Assembly: GCF_001663775.1 (NCBI RefSeq)
Contig: NZ_KV467168.1
Coordinates: forward strand, 945,065 to 1,009,064
DNA length: 64,000 bases
Direction: 5' to 3'
From: Arthrobacter sp. B6
GTDB lineage: Bacteria; Actinomycetota; Actinomycetes; Actinomycetales; Micrococcaceae
Notes under the pieces: generated by a model
What the model saw: the letters and a program-made list of their open reading frames with translations, nothing else
Told to the model about the DNA's origin: nothing
The model's database searches: none
Shown here: positions 53,748 through 62,710 of the stretch, piece by piece
Numbering within the stretch: the stretch's first letter is position 1
How the letters are laid out: each line of letters begins with the position of its first letter
Made by a program: the position numbers and the translations under genes

Positions 53748-54386
53748 ATGCGCATGGATCACGTCTCTTACGCCTGTGAACAAGATGGCCTGGCTGCCAC
53801 CACCGAACGTATTTCATCCGCCCTCGGCGTCGAAGCCGTGAAGGGTGGAGTGCACCCCCGTTTCGGAACCCGGAACATGATTATCCCGCTCGCCGGGCAC
53901 AAGTATCTTGAAGTCGTCGAGGTGCTTGACCACCCGGCATCGGACAAGGCACCGTTCGGACAGGCCGTCCGTGCACGGTCCGCGGCCGGCGGCGGCTGGA
54001 TGGGCTGGTGCGTCGAAGTTGACGACCTTGCCCCGTTCGAAGAACGCCTGGGCCGGTCCGCCGTCAACGGCAACCGCAAGTTCCCGGACGGCCGCGAACT
54101 GGTCTGGAAGCAGATCGGCATCCTGGGCCTGATCGCGGACCCGCAGGTCCCGTACATGCTCAAATGGGAAGGCGACCCCGCCCTCCACCCGTCCAACGCC
54201 TACGACAGCAACGTCAAGATGTCCTGCCTGACCATCGCTGGTTCGGCTGCGCGGGTGACCGAATGGCTGGGCGAACCGGTGGAAAAGCCGCTCGAGGACG
54301 TGGCCGTTGACTGGGTGGCTCCACACGGAACCCCCGGCATCCTGTCCGTCACCTTCGAAACCGCTTCCGGAGCCGTCACCATCTGA
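53748..54386 (+). CDS. VOC superfamily (glyoxalase-like) protein
   Basis: 212 residues from the ATG at 53748 (a second ATG is two codons later); the frame is open to 53664. The start MRMDHVSYACEQDGLAATTERI, HPRFGTRNMIIPL and KYLEVVEVLDHP pattern matches the glyoxalase-like domain PF13468. These proteins may bind a metal and act on small molecules, but no function is assigned. The gene follows the subtilase by 91 bases and has its own palindromic operator candidate. Confidence 0.82.
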   Translation: MRMDHVSYACEQDGLAATTERISSALGVEAVKGGVHPRFGTRNMIIPLAGHKYLEVVEVLDHPASDKAPFGQAVRARSAAGGGWMGWCVEVDDLAPFEERLGRSAVNGNRKFPDGRELVWKQIGILGLIADPQVPYMLKWEGDPALHPSNAYDSNVKMSCLTIAGSAARVTEWLGEPVEKPLEDVAVDWVAPHGTPGILSVTFETASGAVTI

Positions 54387-54444
54387 TTGCCCTGTTCCAC
54401 CGGGCCGTCACGGTCCGCCCGGCAGCGATGCCCGGGCAACAAAC

Positions 54445-54496
54445 TTCGGCCGCCATCAGCGGGTGCCAACGTCGTCACCCACCGATGGCGGCCGAA
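54445..54496. terminator. Bidirectional terminator-like hairpin
   Basis: TTCGGCCGCCATC (54445-54457) pairs perfectly with GATGGCGGCCGAA (54484-54496), with an inner GGGTG/CACCC stem. It lies between the convergent VOC and CPBP genes; the minus-strand side is followed by GTTTGTTG. Confidence 0.8.
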
Positions 54497-54501
54497 TCCC
54501 C

Positions 54502-55278
54502 TTAACCCAGCCCCACGGCCTTGCCGAAGAGGCTGAACCCGACGAACGCCACGATGTCCAGCAGGGCATGGGCAACCACCAGCGGCATCACGCGCCCGGT
54601 CTTCGTGTACAGCCACGCGAAGACCACCCCCATCACGGCGTTGCCGATGAACGGGCCGAATCCCTGATAAAGGTGGTAGCTGCCGCGCAGCATGGCGCTG
54701 GCAAAAATCGCCAGCGGCATGCTCCAGCCGAACGCGCCGAAGCGGTTCAGGAGATACCCCACCACGATCACTTCCTCCACCACGGCATGCCGAAGGGCGG
54801 ACAGGATCAGGACAGGAACGGTCCACCAGTAGGCATCGAGCGCACTGGGAATGATGGCGGTGGTGATTCCCAGGGCCCTGCCCGCAGCGTAGAGGCCCAG
54901 CGACGGAACGCCGATCAGGGCAGCGAGGCCCACACCTTGCAGCAGGTCCCGGCCAGGCCGGGCGAAGTCGAAGCCGAGCTTGCGGAACGCGGAGCCGCCG
55001 TGCGGCGCGCCGGGCGTGGCCTGCCGGTGGTCGGTGAGGAAGTAGATGACCAGCACCACCGGAACCAGCGCAAAGATGATGTCCAGCAGCTGGTAGGTGA
55101 GGTCGAAGTATTCCCGGCTGCTCTGCGAACGGTTAAGCGTGGAGGTGCCTTCGGCCAGCGGTGCCCGCGTCATCTTGTCCAGCAGCTGCACCACTGAGTA
55201 AACGGCGGACTGCCCCAGGGACAGGCCCAGGACAATCCATACTTCGAGCCGCAACCGACGGCGGGAGGGAACCAGCAT
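54502..55278 (-). CDS. CPBP family intramembrane metalloprotease
   Basis: 258 residues from the ATG at 55278; the frame is open to 55419 but the upstream part lies in the divergent promoter region. About seven membrane helices. The CPBP/Abi motifs are present: EEVIVVGYLLNRFG (EE pair), FASAMLRGSYHLYQG (with H) and the final VVAHALLDIVAF (H, D), which bind metal in CAAX-type proteases. Typical substrates are unknown in actinobacteria. Confidence 0.85.
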   Translation of the reverse strand: MLVPSRRRLRLEVWIVLGLSLGQSAVYSVVQLLDKMTRAPLAEGTSTLNRSQSSREYFDLTYQLLDIIFALVPVVLVIYFLTDHRQATPGAPHGGSAFRKLGFDFARPGRDLLQGVGLAALIGVPSLGLYAAGRALGITTAIIPSALDAYWWTVPVLILSALRHAVVEEVIVVGYLLNRFGAFGWSMPLAIFASAMLRGSYHLYQGFGPFIGNAVMGVVFAWLYTKTGRVMPLVVAHALLDIVAFVGFSLFGKAVGLG

Positions 55279-55337
55279 GTTCCCATCTTGCCTGCAGTTT
55301 CTGGTTCTTTCCTGATTTGGCCTTCCCGCGCGGGACT

Positions 55338-55343
55338 TATGCT
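55338..55343 (+). promoter_or_regulatory. -10 box (TATGCT) of a probably leaderless transcript
   Basis: TATGCT ends 8 bases before the ATG at 55352 of the histidine phosphatase gene. Confidence 0.45.
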
Positions 55344-55351
55344 TGGGGCTT

Positions 55352-56032
55352 ATGAGCGCGCCAGGGAAAATCATCATGATCCGGCACGGCCAGTCCGCAG
55401 CCAACGCCGACACTTCCATCTACAACCGCGTGCCGGACTACCGCATCCCGCTGACTCCCCTGGGCGTGGAACAGGCCACCGCCGCGGGCGAGAGGATCCG
55501 CCGGGAGCTGGACGGCCGCCAGGTCTGCGTCTACGTGTCGCCGTACCTGCGGGCTCACCAGACGCTGGAAGCGCTCAACCTTGGCAGCCTCACGGAACGG
55601 GTGATCGAAGAGCCTCGGCTCCGTGAACAGGACTGGGCCAACTTCCAGCTCAGCGGGGACATCGAGGACCAGAAGGAACTCCGCAACGCCTACGGCCACT
55701 TCTTCTACCGCTTCCGCGAGGGCGAGTCCGGCTCCGACGTCTACGACCGGATCTCCTCCTTCATGGAAACCCTCTACCGGCACTGGTCCAAAGCCGACTA
55801 CGCACCGAACACTCTGCTGGTGACCCATGGGCTGACGATGCGGCTCTTTTGCATGCGGTGGTTCCACTGGTCCGTGGAATACTTCGAGTCCCTCAACAAC
55901 CCGGACAATGCCGACGTTCGGACGCTGGTGCGCACCGACGAGGACAAGTATGAACTGGACATTCCCTTCAGCCAATGGGTGGACCGCCGAGTGGACGAGA
56001 CAGTACTGGACGCCCCGCCCATGGTGTTCTGA
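55352..56032 (+). CDS. Histidine phosphatase family protein
   Basis: 226 residues from the ATG at 55352; an in-frame TTG at 55343 overlaps the -10 box. The RHG motif IMIRHGQSAANAD at residues 9-21 carries the phospho-accepting histidine; LTPLGVEQATAAGERI, SPYLRAHQT and VTHGLTMRLF give the second arginine and histidine of the active site. The substrate is unknown; it is a phosphoglycerate-mutase-like phosphatase rather than a glycolytic mutase, since the length and insert (FYRFREGESGSDVYDRI) match the phosphatase branch. It converges on the DeoR gene. Confidence 0.9.
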   Translation: MSAPGKIIMIRHGQSAANADTSIYNRVPDYRIPLTPLGVEQATAAGERIRRELDGRQVCVYVSPYLRAHQTLEALNLGSLTERVIEEPRLREQDWANFQLSGDIEDQKELRNAYGHFFYRFREGESGSDVYDRISSFMETLYRHWSKADYAPNTLLVTHGLTMRLFCMRWFHWSVEYFESLNNPDNADVRTLVRTDEDKYELDIPFSQWVDRRVDETVLDAPPMVF

Positions 56033-56042
56033 CCGGCGGGTC

Positions 56043-56831
56043 CTAGTGCGGGGCCACGATCACTTCGGTGCCGTTGGCCTCAAACGCGGCCTTGTCCGCC
56101 GCTGAAATCCCGGCGTCGGTGATGAGGCGGCTGAAATCGTAGCCGTCCATGGTGGCGAAGGCCCGGACACCCACCTTGGAGGAATCCGCCAGCACGTAGG
56201 ACACGCGCGCCCGGCTGGCGAGCAGGGCGTTCACCGACGCCTCGCCTTCACCGGTATTGGTGGGGCCGACTACCGGGTCGATGCCGTTGACGCCGATAAA
56301 GGCGATGTCCAGGACCACCTTCTGCATGATGATGTCCGTGTAGGGCCCCACGAGCTCGTAGGAGCGTGGATTCAGGATGCCGCCGGTCACCATGACCTTG
56401 ATGTTGGGCCGCACGGCCAGCTGCGAGGCAATGTTGATCGCGTTGGTGACCACGGTGAGGGTGGGCTGGTTGGAGGGGGCGTTGAGGTCCTCGCGGGTTG
56501 CCAGGATCTGCGCCAGGGCGGTGCTGGTGGTGCCGCCGCAAAGGCCGATCACGGCCCCGGGGCGGATGAGTGCCGAAGCGGCCTGCGCGATCTCTTCCTT
56601 GGCTTCGGCGTGGTCGTCGCGGTTGTACCGGCCCGGCAGGTCGTAGGCGAGAGCGCCGGTGGTGGCGCCGCCCCGGGTCCGGGTCAGCAGCCGGCGCTTG
56701 GCCAGGCTGTCAAGGTCCCGGCGGGCCGTGGCGGGGGAAACTCCGAGCTCGGAGACGATCTCCTCCACCTCCACCTGGCCGGTTTTCGCGAGGATGTCCA
56801 GGATGGCCGTCAGGCGGTCGGTACGGGTCAT
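56043..56831 (-). CDS. DeoR family transcriptional regulator
   Basis: 262 residues. N-terminal DeoR winged helix-turn-helix (VEEIVSELGVSPATARRDLDSLAKRRLLTRTRGGA, about 20-55), then the sugar-phosphate-binding DeoRC domain with IGLCGGTTSTALAQI and VTGGILNPRSYELVGP. Such repressors answer to phosphorylated sugars or related ligands. No sugar operon is adjacent, so its targets are elsewhere or include the neighbouring genes. Confidence 0.9.
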   Translation of the reverse strand: MTRTDRLTAILDILAKTGQVEVEEIVSELGVSPATARRDLDSLAKRRLLTRTRGGATTGALAYDLPGRYNRDDHAEAKEEIAQAASALIRPGAVIGLCGGTTSTALAQILATREDLNAPSNQPTLTVVTNAINIASQLAVRPNIKVMVTGGILNPRSYELVGPYTDIIMQKVVLDIAFIGVNGIDPVVGPTNTGEGEASVNALLASRARVSYVLADSSKVGVRAFATMDGYDFSRLITDAGISAADKAAFEANGTEVIVAPH

Positions 56832-56844
56832 GGGGGCCTTTCAG

Positions 56845-56913
56845 CGTCAAACAGTCATCAAATTATGACGTTTTGTGATTATAACAGACCTGGAACGATC
56901 ACTAAACGTCAAA
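56845..56913. promoter_or_regulatory. AT-rich DeoR promoter with repeated CGTCAAA and an inverted repeat
   Basis: CGTCAAA occurs at 56845-56851 and 56907-56913, and GTCAT-N6-ATGAC (56854-56869) is a perfect inverted repeat next to a reversed CGTCA. The whole stretch is unusually AT-rich for this genome. It lies just upstream of the DeoR start at 56831, so autoregulation is likely. Confidence 0.5.
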
Positions 56914-56925
56914 TTCGACTGAAGG

Positions 56926-58137
56926 TCAGCGCGCCGGGACACCCGCCCGCCACACAGCGTACGTCAGTGGCATGCCCGGGCGGTAGGCGAGGTGGGTGGC
57001 GGATGGCGCGTTGAGCATGTGCACGTCGGCCCGGTGGCCGACGGCGAGGGAACCCACCGCCCGTTCGCCGTCGGCGTCGTTCCCGGTTTCCCGGTGCAGC
57101 GCCAGGGCACCGCCGTACGTCGCGGCGCGGACCGCCTCATGGACGCTGAGCCGCATCTGGAGCACAGCCGTGGCCACGCAGAAGGCCATGGAACTGGTAT
57201 AGGAAGTACCGGGGTTGCAGTTGGAGGCCAGGGCCACCTGCGCGCCGGCGTCCAGCAGCGCGCGCGCCGGGGGCAGCGGTTGCCGGGTGGACAGGTCGCA
57301 CGCCGGAAGGCAGGTGGCCACGGTCCCCCGGGCTCCTGTGCCGGTTGAGGGGTCCCAGCCGGTCCAGCTGTCCGCCAATGCAGCCACATCCTGGCTGGCG
57401 AGGTAGTTGACGTGGTCTACGCTGGCCGCGCCCAGTTCTGTAGCGAGCTGCACGCCGGGGCCCTCGCCCAGCTGGTTACCGTGGACACGGATGCCCAGGC
57501 CGGCGTCCCGGCAGGCCTGAAGCACACGGCGGGACTGCTCCGCGGTGAAGGCACCCTTCTCGCAGAACACATCCGCCCACCGGACGTAGGGCCGGACGGC
57601 GTCCAGCATGGGCCCGCAGACGAGGTCGGTGTAGGCGTCGGCATCGAGGCCGGCGGGGACCAGGTGGGCGCCAAGGTAGGTGACTTCGTCGGCCACCGTA
57701 GAGGCGATCCGGGCGCTCCGGGCCTCATGCTCGGTGTCCAACCCGTACCCGGTCTTGGTTTCGAGGTACGTGGTGCCCAGGGATACAGCCTCGGAGACGC
57801 GGGCCATCGCCAGCCTGGTGAGGTCGAAATCGGACGTGCGGCGGGTGGCATCCACAGTGACGGCGATCCCGCCGGCCGAATACTGCTCCCCCGCCATCCG
57901 GGCCTCGAACTCCGCGGTGCGGTCCCCGGCGAAGACCAGGTGGGTATGGGAATCCACCCACCCGGGCAGCACTGCCCGGCCGCCGGCGTCCACGGCGTCA
58001 TCAGCCGCGGGGGCTGACGCGGCCTGGCCAAGCCAAGCAATCCGTTCCCCCTCGATCACCATGGCGGCGTCTTTCAGGACCCGGTGTTCCAGGTCCTGGG
58101 TCATCAGCTCGGCAATATTGGTGATCAGGGTGCTCAT
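56926..58137 (-). CDS. hutI: Imidazolonepropionase
   Basis: 403 residues. Amidohydrolase fold with SHTHLVFAGDRTAEF (metal-binding H64, H66), GGIAVTVDATR, KTGYGLDTEHEAR, H219 in VHGNQLG, and ASNCNPGTSYTSS. It opens imidazolone propionate to N-formimino-glutamate, the third step of histidine degradation. The residue aligned with the fourth metal ligand, normally an aspartate in (S/T)DCNPG or TDLNPG, is N306 here (codon AAC at 57220-57222), which is odd for an active enzyme. It is isolated from hutH/hutU, sitting downstream of a FAD oxidoreductase gene. Confidence 0.88.
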   Translation of the reverse strand: MSTLITNIAELMTQDLEHRVLKDAAMVIEGERIAWLGQAASAPAADDAVDAGGRAVLPGWVDSHTHLVFAGDRTAEFEARMAGEQYSAGGIAVTVDATRRTSDFDLTRLAMARVSEAVSLGTTYLETKTGYGLDTEHEARSARIASTVADEVTYLGAHLVPAGLDADAYTDLVCGPMLDAVRPYVRWADVFCEKGAFTAEQSRRVLQACRDAGLGIRVHGNQLGEGPGVQLATELGAASVDHVNYLASQDVAALADSWTGWDPSTGTGARGTVATCLPACDLSTRQPLPPARALLDAGAQVALASNCNPGTSYTSSMAFCVATAVLQMRLSVHEAVRAATYGGALALHRETGNDADGERAVGSLAVGHRADVHMLNAPSATHLAYRPGMPLTYAVWRAGVPAR

Positions 58138-58148
58138 GACACCATTCT

Positions 58149-59258
58149 TCAGCGCCGGATGGACCAGCGGGTGGCGGCCAGCGCCTCAGCTGTCCGGGAT
58201 GCCGGACTGCCGTCTCCGTACCCGGCGTCCTGCCCGGCCAGGATCTGGGCGGCGGCCAGCTCCGCCATCGCCGCCGAGGTCTGGAATCCGTAGCCGCCCT
58301 GTCCGGCGAGCCAGTAGAATCCGCGGGCCTCGGCGTCGAACCCTGCCACGGGGACGCCGTCGGCCGCCTCGGTCCGGAGCCCGGTCCAGGCACGGCGGAC
58401 TCCCCCGATCCCGAGCGTGGTCACCTGGTTGAGCCGTTCGATCAGGCGCTCGATGTCGCCGGGCCGGGGCCGGGCGTCCTCCGGTCCGCTGGGGACGGCT
58501 TCCGACGGCGAGACCAGGACATCGGTGCCTTCGCGGCGGAAGTAAAACGTCTTGTCCGCTGCGGCCACCATGGGACTGTGCTCGGGCAGGGGGCGGTCGA
58601 CGCCGACAATCGCCGCGGTGCGCCGGTATGGCTGCAGCCCGAGCTTCTCCACCCCGCTGATGACGGCGAGTTCGTCCGCCCAGGCGCCTGCCGCGTTGAC
58701 CATAACGCCGGCCTGGAACGCCTCCTGCCCGGCGCCGATTTGCCAGCCCGAACCCAGCCGCTGGGCCGAATGCACCCGCGCGCCGGTGATGATGTCCGCG
58801 CCGGCGGCTTCTGCCCGCTGCCGGTGGTCGGCCAGCAGCAGCGGGGCGTCGCAGCCGAAGGAACCGGTGTCCAGACCGGCGGCGGAAAAGGTGTCCGGCA
58901 CCAGCGCGGGGCACAGTTCCAGGGCTTCGGCGACGGGAATAGGGCGCATCTGGCCGCTGGCCTCGGCGCGGACAGACTCCTCCGTGCCGACGAGCATAAA
59001 GCTGCGCGGCGACAGGACAGGCCGGGGCAGCTCAGTGTCCCGTGCGGCCACCAGTTCCAGCGTCCGGACCGTGAGCTCCTGCACGACGGCGGGGCCGTAA
59101 CTGGGGATCAGCTGGCGGGCGGAGCGGGAGGACGTGTGGTACGCCAGCTCCTGCTCAGCTTCCACCAGGGCGACGCTGCACTTGGCGGCGAGCGCTGAAG
59201 CCAGGGACAGGCCGGCTATGCCGCCGCCGACAATAAGGACATCGTAATGTGCTGCCAT
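58149..59258 (-). CDS. FAD-dependent oxidoreductase (D-amino-acid/glycine oxidase family)
   Basis: 369 residues. The N-terminal Rossmann motif VLIVGGGIAGLSLASALA and the DAO-like fold with VNAAGAWADEL near 185 and a C-terminal FYWLAGQGGYGFQTS segment match the glycine/sarcosine/D-amino-acid oxidase family (DadA-like). Substrate is unknown. It is 11 bases before hutI on the same strand, so it forms an operon with it; a shared amino-acid degradation role is likely. Confidence 0.85.
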   Translation of the reverse strand: MAAHYDVLIVGGGIAGLSLASALAAKCSVALVEAEQELAYHTSSRSARQLIPSYGPAVVQELTVRTLELVAARDTELPRPVLSPRSFMLVGTEESVRAEASGQMRPIPVAEALELCPALVPDTFSAAGLDTGSFGCDAPLLLADHRQRAEAAGADIITGARVHSAQRLGSGWQIGAGQEAFQAGVMVNAAGAWADELAVISGVEKLGLQPYRRTAAIVGVDRPLPEHSPMVAAADKTFYFRREGTDVLVSPSEAVPSGPEDARPRPGDIERLIERLNQVTTLGIGGVRRAWTGLRTEAADGVPVAGFDAEARGFYWLAGQGGYGFQTSAAMAELAAAQILAGQDAGYGDGSPASRTAEALAATRWSIRR

Positions 59259-59351
59259 GGCTCCATCCTTGCAGAGTTGCGGTGCGGCCGCGCCGGAATT
59301 GGCCGCACTGTAACTCCGGCGGGGTTCAGCCTGCAGGACAGCCGACGCGGT

Positions 59352-60548
59352 TCAGTCAGCCACCGCGGCACGGCTGGCCACGAAGGCACCCACGCACGCT
59401 TCGACGTCGTCCGCCGTGTGTGAGGCCGAGAGCTGCACCCGGATCCTGGCGGCACCGCGCGGGACCACCGGGAAACTGAACGCGGTCACGAAGACGCCGT
59501 GCCGGAGCATCTGGTCCGCCACTTTGGCGGCCATCACGGCGTCCCCGAACATGACGGGGACGATCGCGTGTTCGCCGTCCAGGAGTTCAAAGCCTTCTTC
59601 GGTCATCCTGCGCCGGAACAGGCGGGCATTCTCGAACAGGCGGGCCCGCAGCTCACCGGAATTCTCCACCAGGTCCAGCGCCTTGATGGTCGCGGCGACG
59701 ATCGCGGGGGCCAGGGAGTTGGAGAACAGGTACGGGCGTGCCTTCTGGCGGAGCATGGCCACCACTTCGCTGCGGCCGGACACATAACCGCCGGAGGCAC
59801 CGCCCAGCGCCTTGCCGAACGTTCCGGTATAGATGTCCACGCGGTGGGAGACGCCGGCGTGTTCAGGGGTTCCGGCCCCGGTGGCACCCATGAAGCCGAC
59901 GGCGTGGGAATCGTCCACCATGACCAGGGCGTCGTGCTTCTCGGCGAGGTCGCAGATGGCCTCCAGCGGGGCGAGGTAGCCGTCCATGGAGAACACGCCG
60001 TCGGTCACAATAATCCTGCGCCGGGCATCTTTCGCCTCCAGGAGCTTGGCCTCCAGGTCCGCCATGTCCTGGTTGGCGTAGCGGAAGCGCTGCGCCTTGC
60101 AGAGCCGGATGCCGTCGATGATGGAGGCGTGGTTGAGGGCGTCGGAGATAATGGCGTCCTCCGGCCCGAAGAGGGATTCGAAGACGCCGCCGTTGGCGTC
60201 AAAGCAGCTGGAGAACAGGATGGTGTCCTCGGTCCCCAGGAACCGGGAAACCCGGGCTTCGAGCTCCAGGTGCATGTCCTGGGTGCCGCAGATGAAGCGG
60301 ACGCTGGCCATGCCGAAGCCGCGGGTGTCCATGGCGGCCTTGGCGGCGTCGATGATGTCCGGGTGATCGGCCAGGCCCAGATAGTTGTTGGCGCAGAAGT
60401 TCAGGACACTGGCGCCCTGCTGGCCGATCTTTCCCGCCGTGACATGGCTGGACTGCGGTGAGTTGATGCTCCGTTCGGTCTTGAAGAGCCCGGCGCTGCG
60501 GATGTCATCCAGTTCAGCCTGCAACTGGTCTTTGATCGAGGTGTACAT
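59352..60548 (-). CDS. kbl: Glycine C-acetyltransferase (2-amino-3-ketobutyrate CoA ligase)
   Basis: 398 residues. Alpha-oxoamine synthase fold: [24 protein letters not shown] (D binding the pyridine nitrogen), and the PLP lysine in [10 protein letters not shown]. It splits 2-amino-3-ketobutyrate with CoA into glycine and acetyl-CoA. It follows tdh after 9 bases, forming the standard threonine degradation pair. Confidence 0.95.
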   Translation of the reverse strand: MYTSIKDQLQAELDDIRSAGLFKTERSINSPQSSHVTAGKIGQQGASVLNFCANNYLGLADHPDIIDAAKAAMDTRGFGMASVRFICGTQDMHLELEARVSRFLGTEDTILFSSCFDANGGVFESLFGPEDAIISDALNHASIIDGIRLCKAQRFRYANQDMADLEAKLLEAKDARRRIIVTDGVFSMDGYLAPLEAICDLAEKHDALVMVDDSHAVGFMGATGAGTPEHAGVSHRVDIYTGTFGKALGGASGGYVSGRSEVVAMLRQKARPYLFSNSLAPAIVAATIKALDLVENSGELRARLFENARLFRRRMTEEGFELLDGEHAIVPVMFGDAVMAAKVADQMLRHGVFVTAFSFPVVPRGAARIRVQLSASHTADDVEACVGAFVASRAAVAD

Positions 60549-60557
60549 GGTGCTCCT

Positions 60558-61604
60558 TTACAGTTCAGTCCAGTCGAGGACAACTTTGCCGCCGACGCCG
60601 GCGCGGGCAATGTCAAAGCCCTTTTCCCACTCCCGTGCGGGGAGCTGGTCCGTCACCACGGCCGTGATGCCGGCGTGCAGCACCGGGTTGGAGGACAGCA
60701 TGGCGCTCATGGCATACCAGGTCTCGTACATTTCCCGCCCGTAGATGCCTTTCAGGGTCAGCATGTGGGTGACCACCTTCCCCCAGTCGATGGTGATGTC
60801 CTGGCTGGGCAGGCCGAGCATCGCGATCCGGCCGCCGTGGTTCATGTTGTCGATCATCTCAGGCAGGGCAGTGGGATGGCCTGACATTTCCATGCCGATG
60901 TCGAAGCCCTCCCGCATGCCCAGTTCACGCTGGGCATCCTCGACCCTCGTGGTGGAGACGTCGATGGCAAGGTCCACGCCGAGCCGCCGGGCCAGGTCAA
61001 GGCGCGGCTGCGAGACGTCGGTGATGGCGATCTTGCGTGCCCCGGCGTGGCGTGCCACGGCGATGGCCATGAGGCCGATGGGCCCGGCACCGGTGATCAG
61101 CACGTCCTCCCCCACCAGGGGGAAGCTGAGGGCGGTGTGCACGGCGTTGCCGAACGGATCAAAAATGGCGCCAAGCTCAGGGGTGATCGAGGGATCGTGG
61201 TGGACCCAGACGTTTGTTTCCGGGATGACCACAAACTCGGCGAAGGCCCCGTCCCGCTGCACGCCCACGCTGACGGTGTGGATGCACATCTGCCGGCGGC
61301 CCGCACGGCAGTTCCGGCAGATCCCGCACACCACATGGCCTTCGCCGGAGACCCGGTCCCCCACCTTGACGTCGCGGACGTCCACGCCAGTTTCCACCAC
61401 CTCGCCATAGAACTCGTGGCCGGCGATCAGCGGCGCCTGGATGATGCCTTGGGCCCACGAGTCCCAGGACTGGATGTGCAGGTCAGTCCCGCAGATGCCC
61501 GTAGTCAGGACGCGGATCTTGACCTCATTGGGGCCGGCCTCGGGCTCCGGACGGTCAACAAGTTCGAACCCGGCCTGCGCGCCGGACTTGTAAAGGGCCT
61601 TCAT
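60558..61604 (-). CDS. tdh: L-threonine 3-dehydrogenase
   Basis: 348 residues from the ATG at 61604, supported by GAGGAAG; the frame is open to 61673. Zinc-dependent MDR dehydrogenase: catalytic zinc motif GICGTDLHI and GHEFYGEV, structural zinc CGICRNC...RRQMC, NAD motif [13 protein letters not shown]. It oxidises threonine to 2-amino-3-ketobutyrate. First gene of the tdh-kbl operon, divergent from a LysR gene. Confidence 0.95.
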   Translation of the reverse strand: MKALYKSGAQAGFELVDRPEPEAGPNEVKIRVLTTGICGTDLHIQSWDSWAQGIIQAPLIAGHEFYGEVVETGVDVRDVKVGDRVSGEGHVVCGICRNCRAGRRQMCIHTVSVGVQRDGAFAEFVVIPETNVWVHHDPSITPELGAIFDPFGNAVHTALSFPLVGEDVLITGAGPIGLMAIAVARHAGARKIAITDVSQPRLDLARRLGVDLAIDVSTTRVEDAQRELGMREGFDIGMEMSGHPTALPEMIDNMNHGGRIAMLGLPSQDITIDWGKVVTHMLTLKGIYGREMYETWYAMSAMLSSNPVLHAGITAVVTDQLPAREWEKGFDIARAGVGGKVVLDWTEL

Positions 61605-61676
61605 TGGCTTCCTCACTCCTGGTAATCGCCCGGATGCTGCGGGCAGTTCTTCCTTCAATGGAGCCATTTTCAAAGA

Positions 61677-61724
61677 ATTAGCACAAGCAGTATTTTCTCA
61701 ATCGACGATGTAGCAAGTGCTAAT
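61677..61724. promoter_or_regulatory. Inverted ATTAGCAC half-sites in the tdh-lysR region
   Basis: ATTAGCAC (61677-61684) and its reverse complement GTGCTAAT (61717-61724) are 32 bases apart, with the similar flank ACAAGC and GCAAGT. Paired spaced half-sites are typical for LysR-type regulators controlling a divergent promoter. Confidence 0.5.
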
Positions 61725-61727
61725 GCA

Positions 61728-61733
61728 TAGACT
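61728..61733 (+). promoter_or_regulatory. -10 box (TAGACT) of the LysR gene
   Basis: TAGACT ends 6 bases before the ATG at 61740, suggesting a leaderless message; it is next to the GTGCTAAT half-site, so the regulator could repress itself. Confidence 0.45.
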
Positions 61734-61739
61734 GACGGC

Positions 61740-62666
61740 ATGGAAATTCACCAGCTGGAAATCCTCCGTGAGCTTGGGGAGCTGGGCAGCGTGAAAGCCG
61801 TGGCAGAGACTCTGATGGTCACACCCTCCGCCGTGTCCCAGCAACTGTCCCTGCTGCAACGGAACGTCGAGGTCCCGCTGACGCGGAAGGAGGGCCGGAA
61901 TCTGGTGCTCACGGAAGCCGGCCAGGTGCTCGCCGACGCCGGCGCCGCCGTCGTCAGCGCCATGGCGGATGCGCGCTCGGCGATCGGCGCTTATCACGGT
62001 TCGCCCGGAGGGCCCGTGACGGTCAGCGGATTCCACAGCGCAGGCCAGGCGCTGTTTGCGCCGCTCGCGCGGATGCTGGATGCGCCCGGCCAGCCCACCG
62101 TCCAGCTCTCCGACGAGGACGTTGCCCAGCAGGATTTCCCGGCGCTGACGGCGCGCTACGACCTGGTCATCGCGCACCGGATGGACCACAGTCCGAGGTG
62201 GCCGGCGGACCGGGTGGCGGTGATTCCCCTGGCCCACGAACCTCTCGACGTTGCGCTTCCGGCGGACCACCGCCTGGCCGGCCAGGACACGCTGGCCGCG
62301 TCCGACGTCGTGGGTGAAGCCTGGGTGACGAGCCACACCGGCTATTCCCCCGCTGACGTGCTGTCCGCCGTCGCGGCCGTCTCCAGCAAGGAACTGAACA
62401 TCGTCCACCGGATTAACGACTACTCCACCGTTGCCGCGCTCGTGGCGGCAGGCGGCGTGGTGGGCCTGCTGCCACGCCATACGGCCCGGCCGGTCCTCAA
62501 CCCGGACATTGTGCTGCGTCCGCTCGAGGGCATCAGCACGCGGCGGCGCATCGACATTTTGGCCCGCCCGGAGAACCTGAAGCGCCGTTCGGTGACGCTT
62601 GTGTGCGAGGCACTGCAGGCGATCATGACCGGGCTGGTGGAACAGGGCCCAACTAAGTCGCAGTAG
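61740..62666 (+). CDS. LysR family transcriptional regulator
   Basis: 308 residues. Winged HTH at the N-terminus (LELGSVKAVAETLMVTPSAVSQQLSLLQ region, about 14-45), then a periplasmic-binding-like effector domain. It is divergent from tdh-kbl and probably activates threonine catabolism or senses its intermediates. The last codons KSQ and the TAG stop lie inside the left arm of a palindromic repeat, so the native C-terminus may have been altered by its insertion. Confidence 0.87.
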   Translation: MEIHQLEILRELGELGSVKAVAETLMVTPSAVSQQLSLLQRNVEVPLTRKEGRNLVLTEAGQVLADAGAAVVSAMADARSAIGAYHGSPGGPVTVSGFHSAGQALFAPLARMLDAPGQPTVQLSDEDVAQQDFPALTARYDLVIAHRMDHSPRWPADRVAVIPLAHEPLDVALPADHRLAGQDTLAASDVVGEAWVTSHTGYSPADVLSAVAAVSSKELNIVHRINDYSTVAALVAAGGVVGLLPRHTARPVLNPDIVLRPLEGISTRRRIDILARPENLKRRSVTLVCEALQAIMTGLVEQGPTKSQ

Positions 62667-62710
62667 ATGTCGTTATGGGCCCCCAAAACGACTCCTGCTG
62701 CTACCTACTT
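62648..62710. repeat. Intergenic palindromic repeat, copy B (degenerate)
   Basis: Left arm CCCAACTAAGTCGCAG... and right arm ...CTGCTGCTACCTACTT are related to copies A and C but with several mismatches. It contains the LysR stop (62664-62666) and the stop of the convergent secreted protein (62705-62707). Confidence 0.8.

Noticed and set aside
52220..53755. 511-codon open frame opposite the subtilase, Gly/Asp/Val-rich with repeats
   Set aside because: It is the complement of the biased codons of the repeat region. It has no promoter, ribosome binding site or family resemblance, and the sense strand encodes a clear protease.
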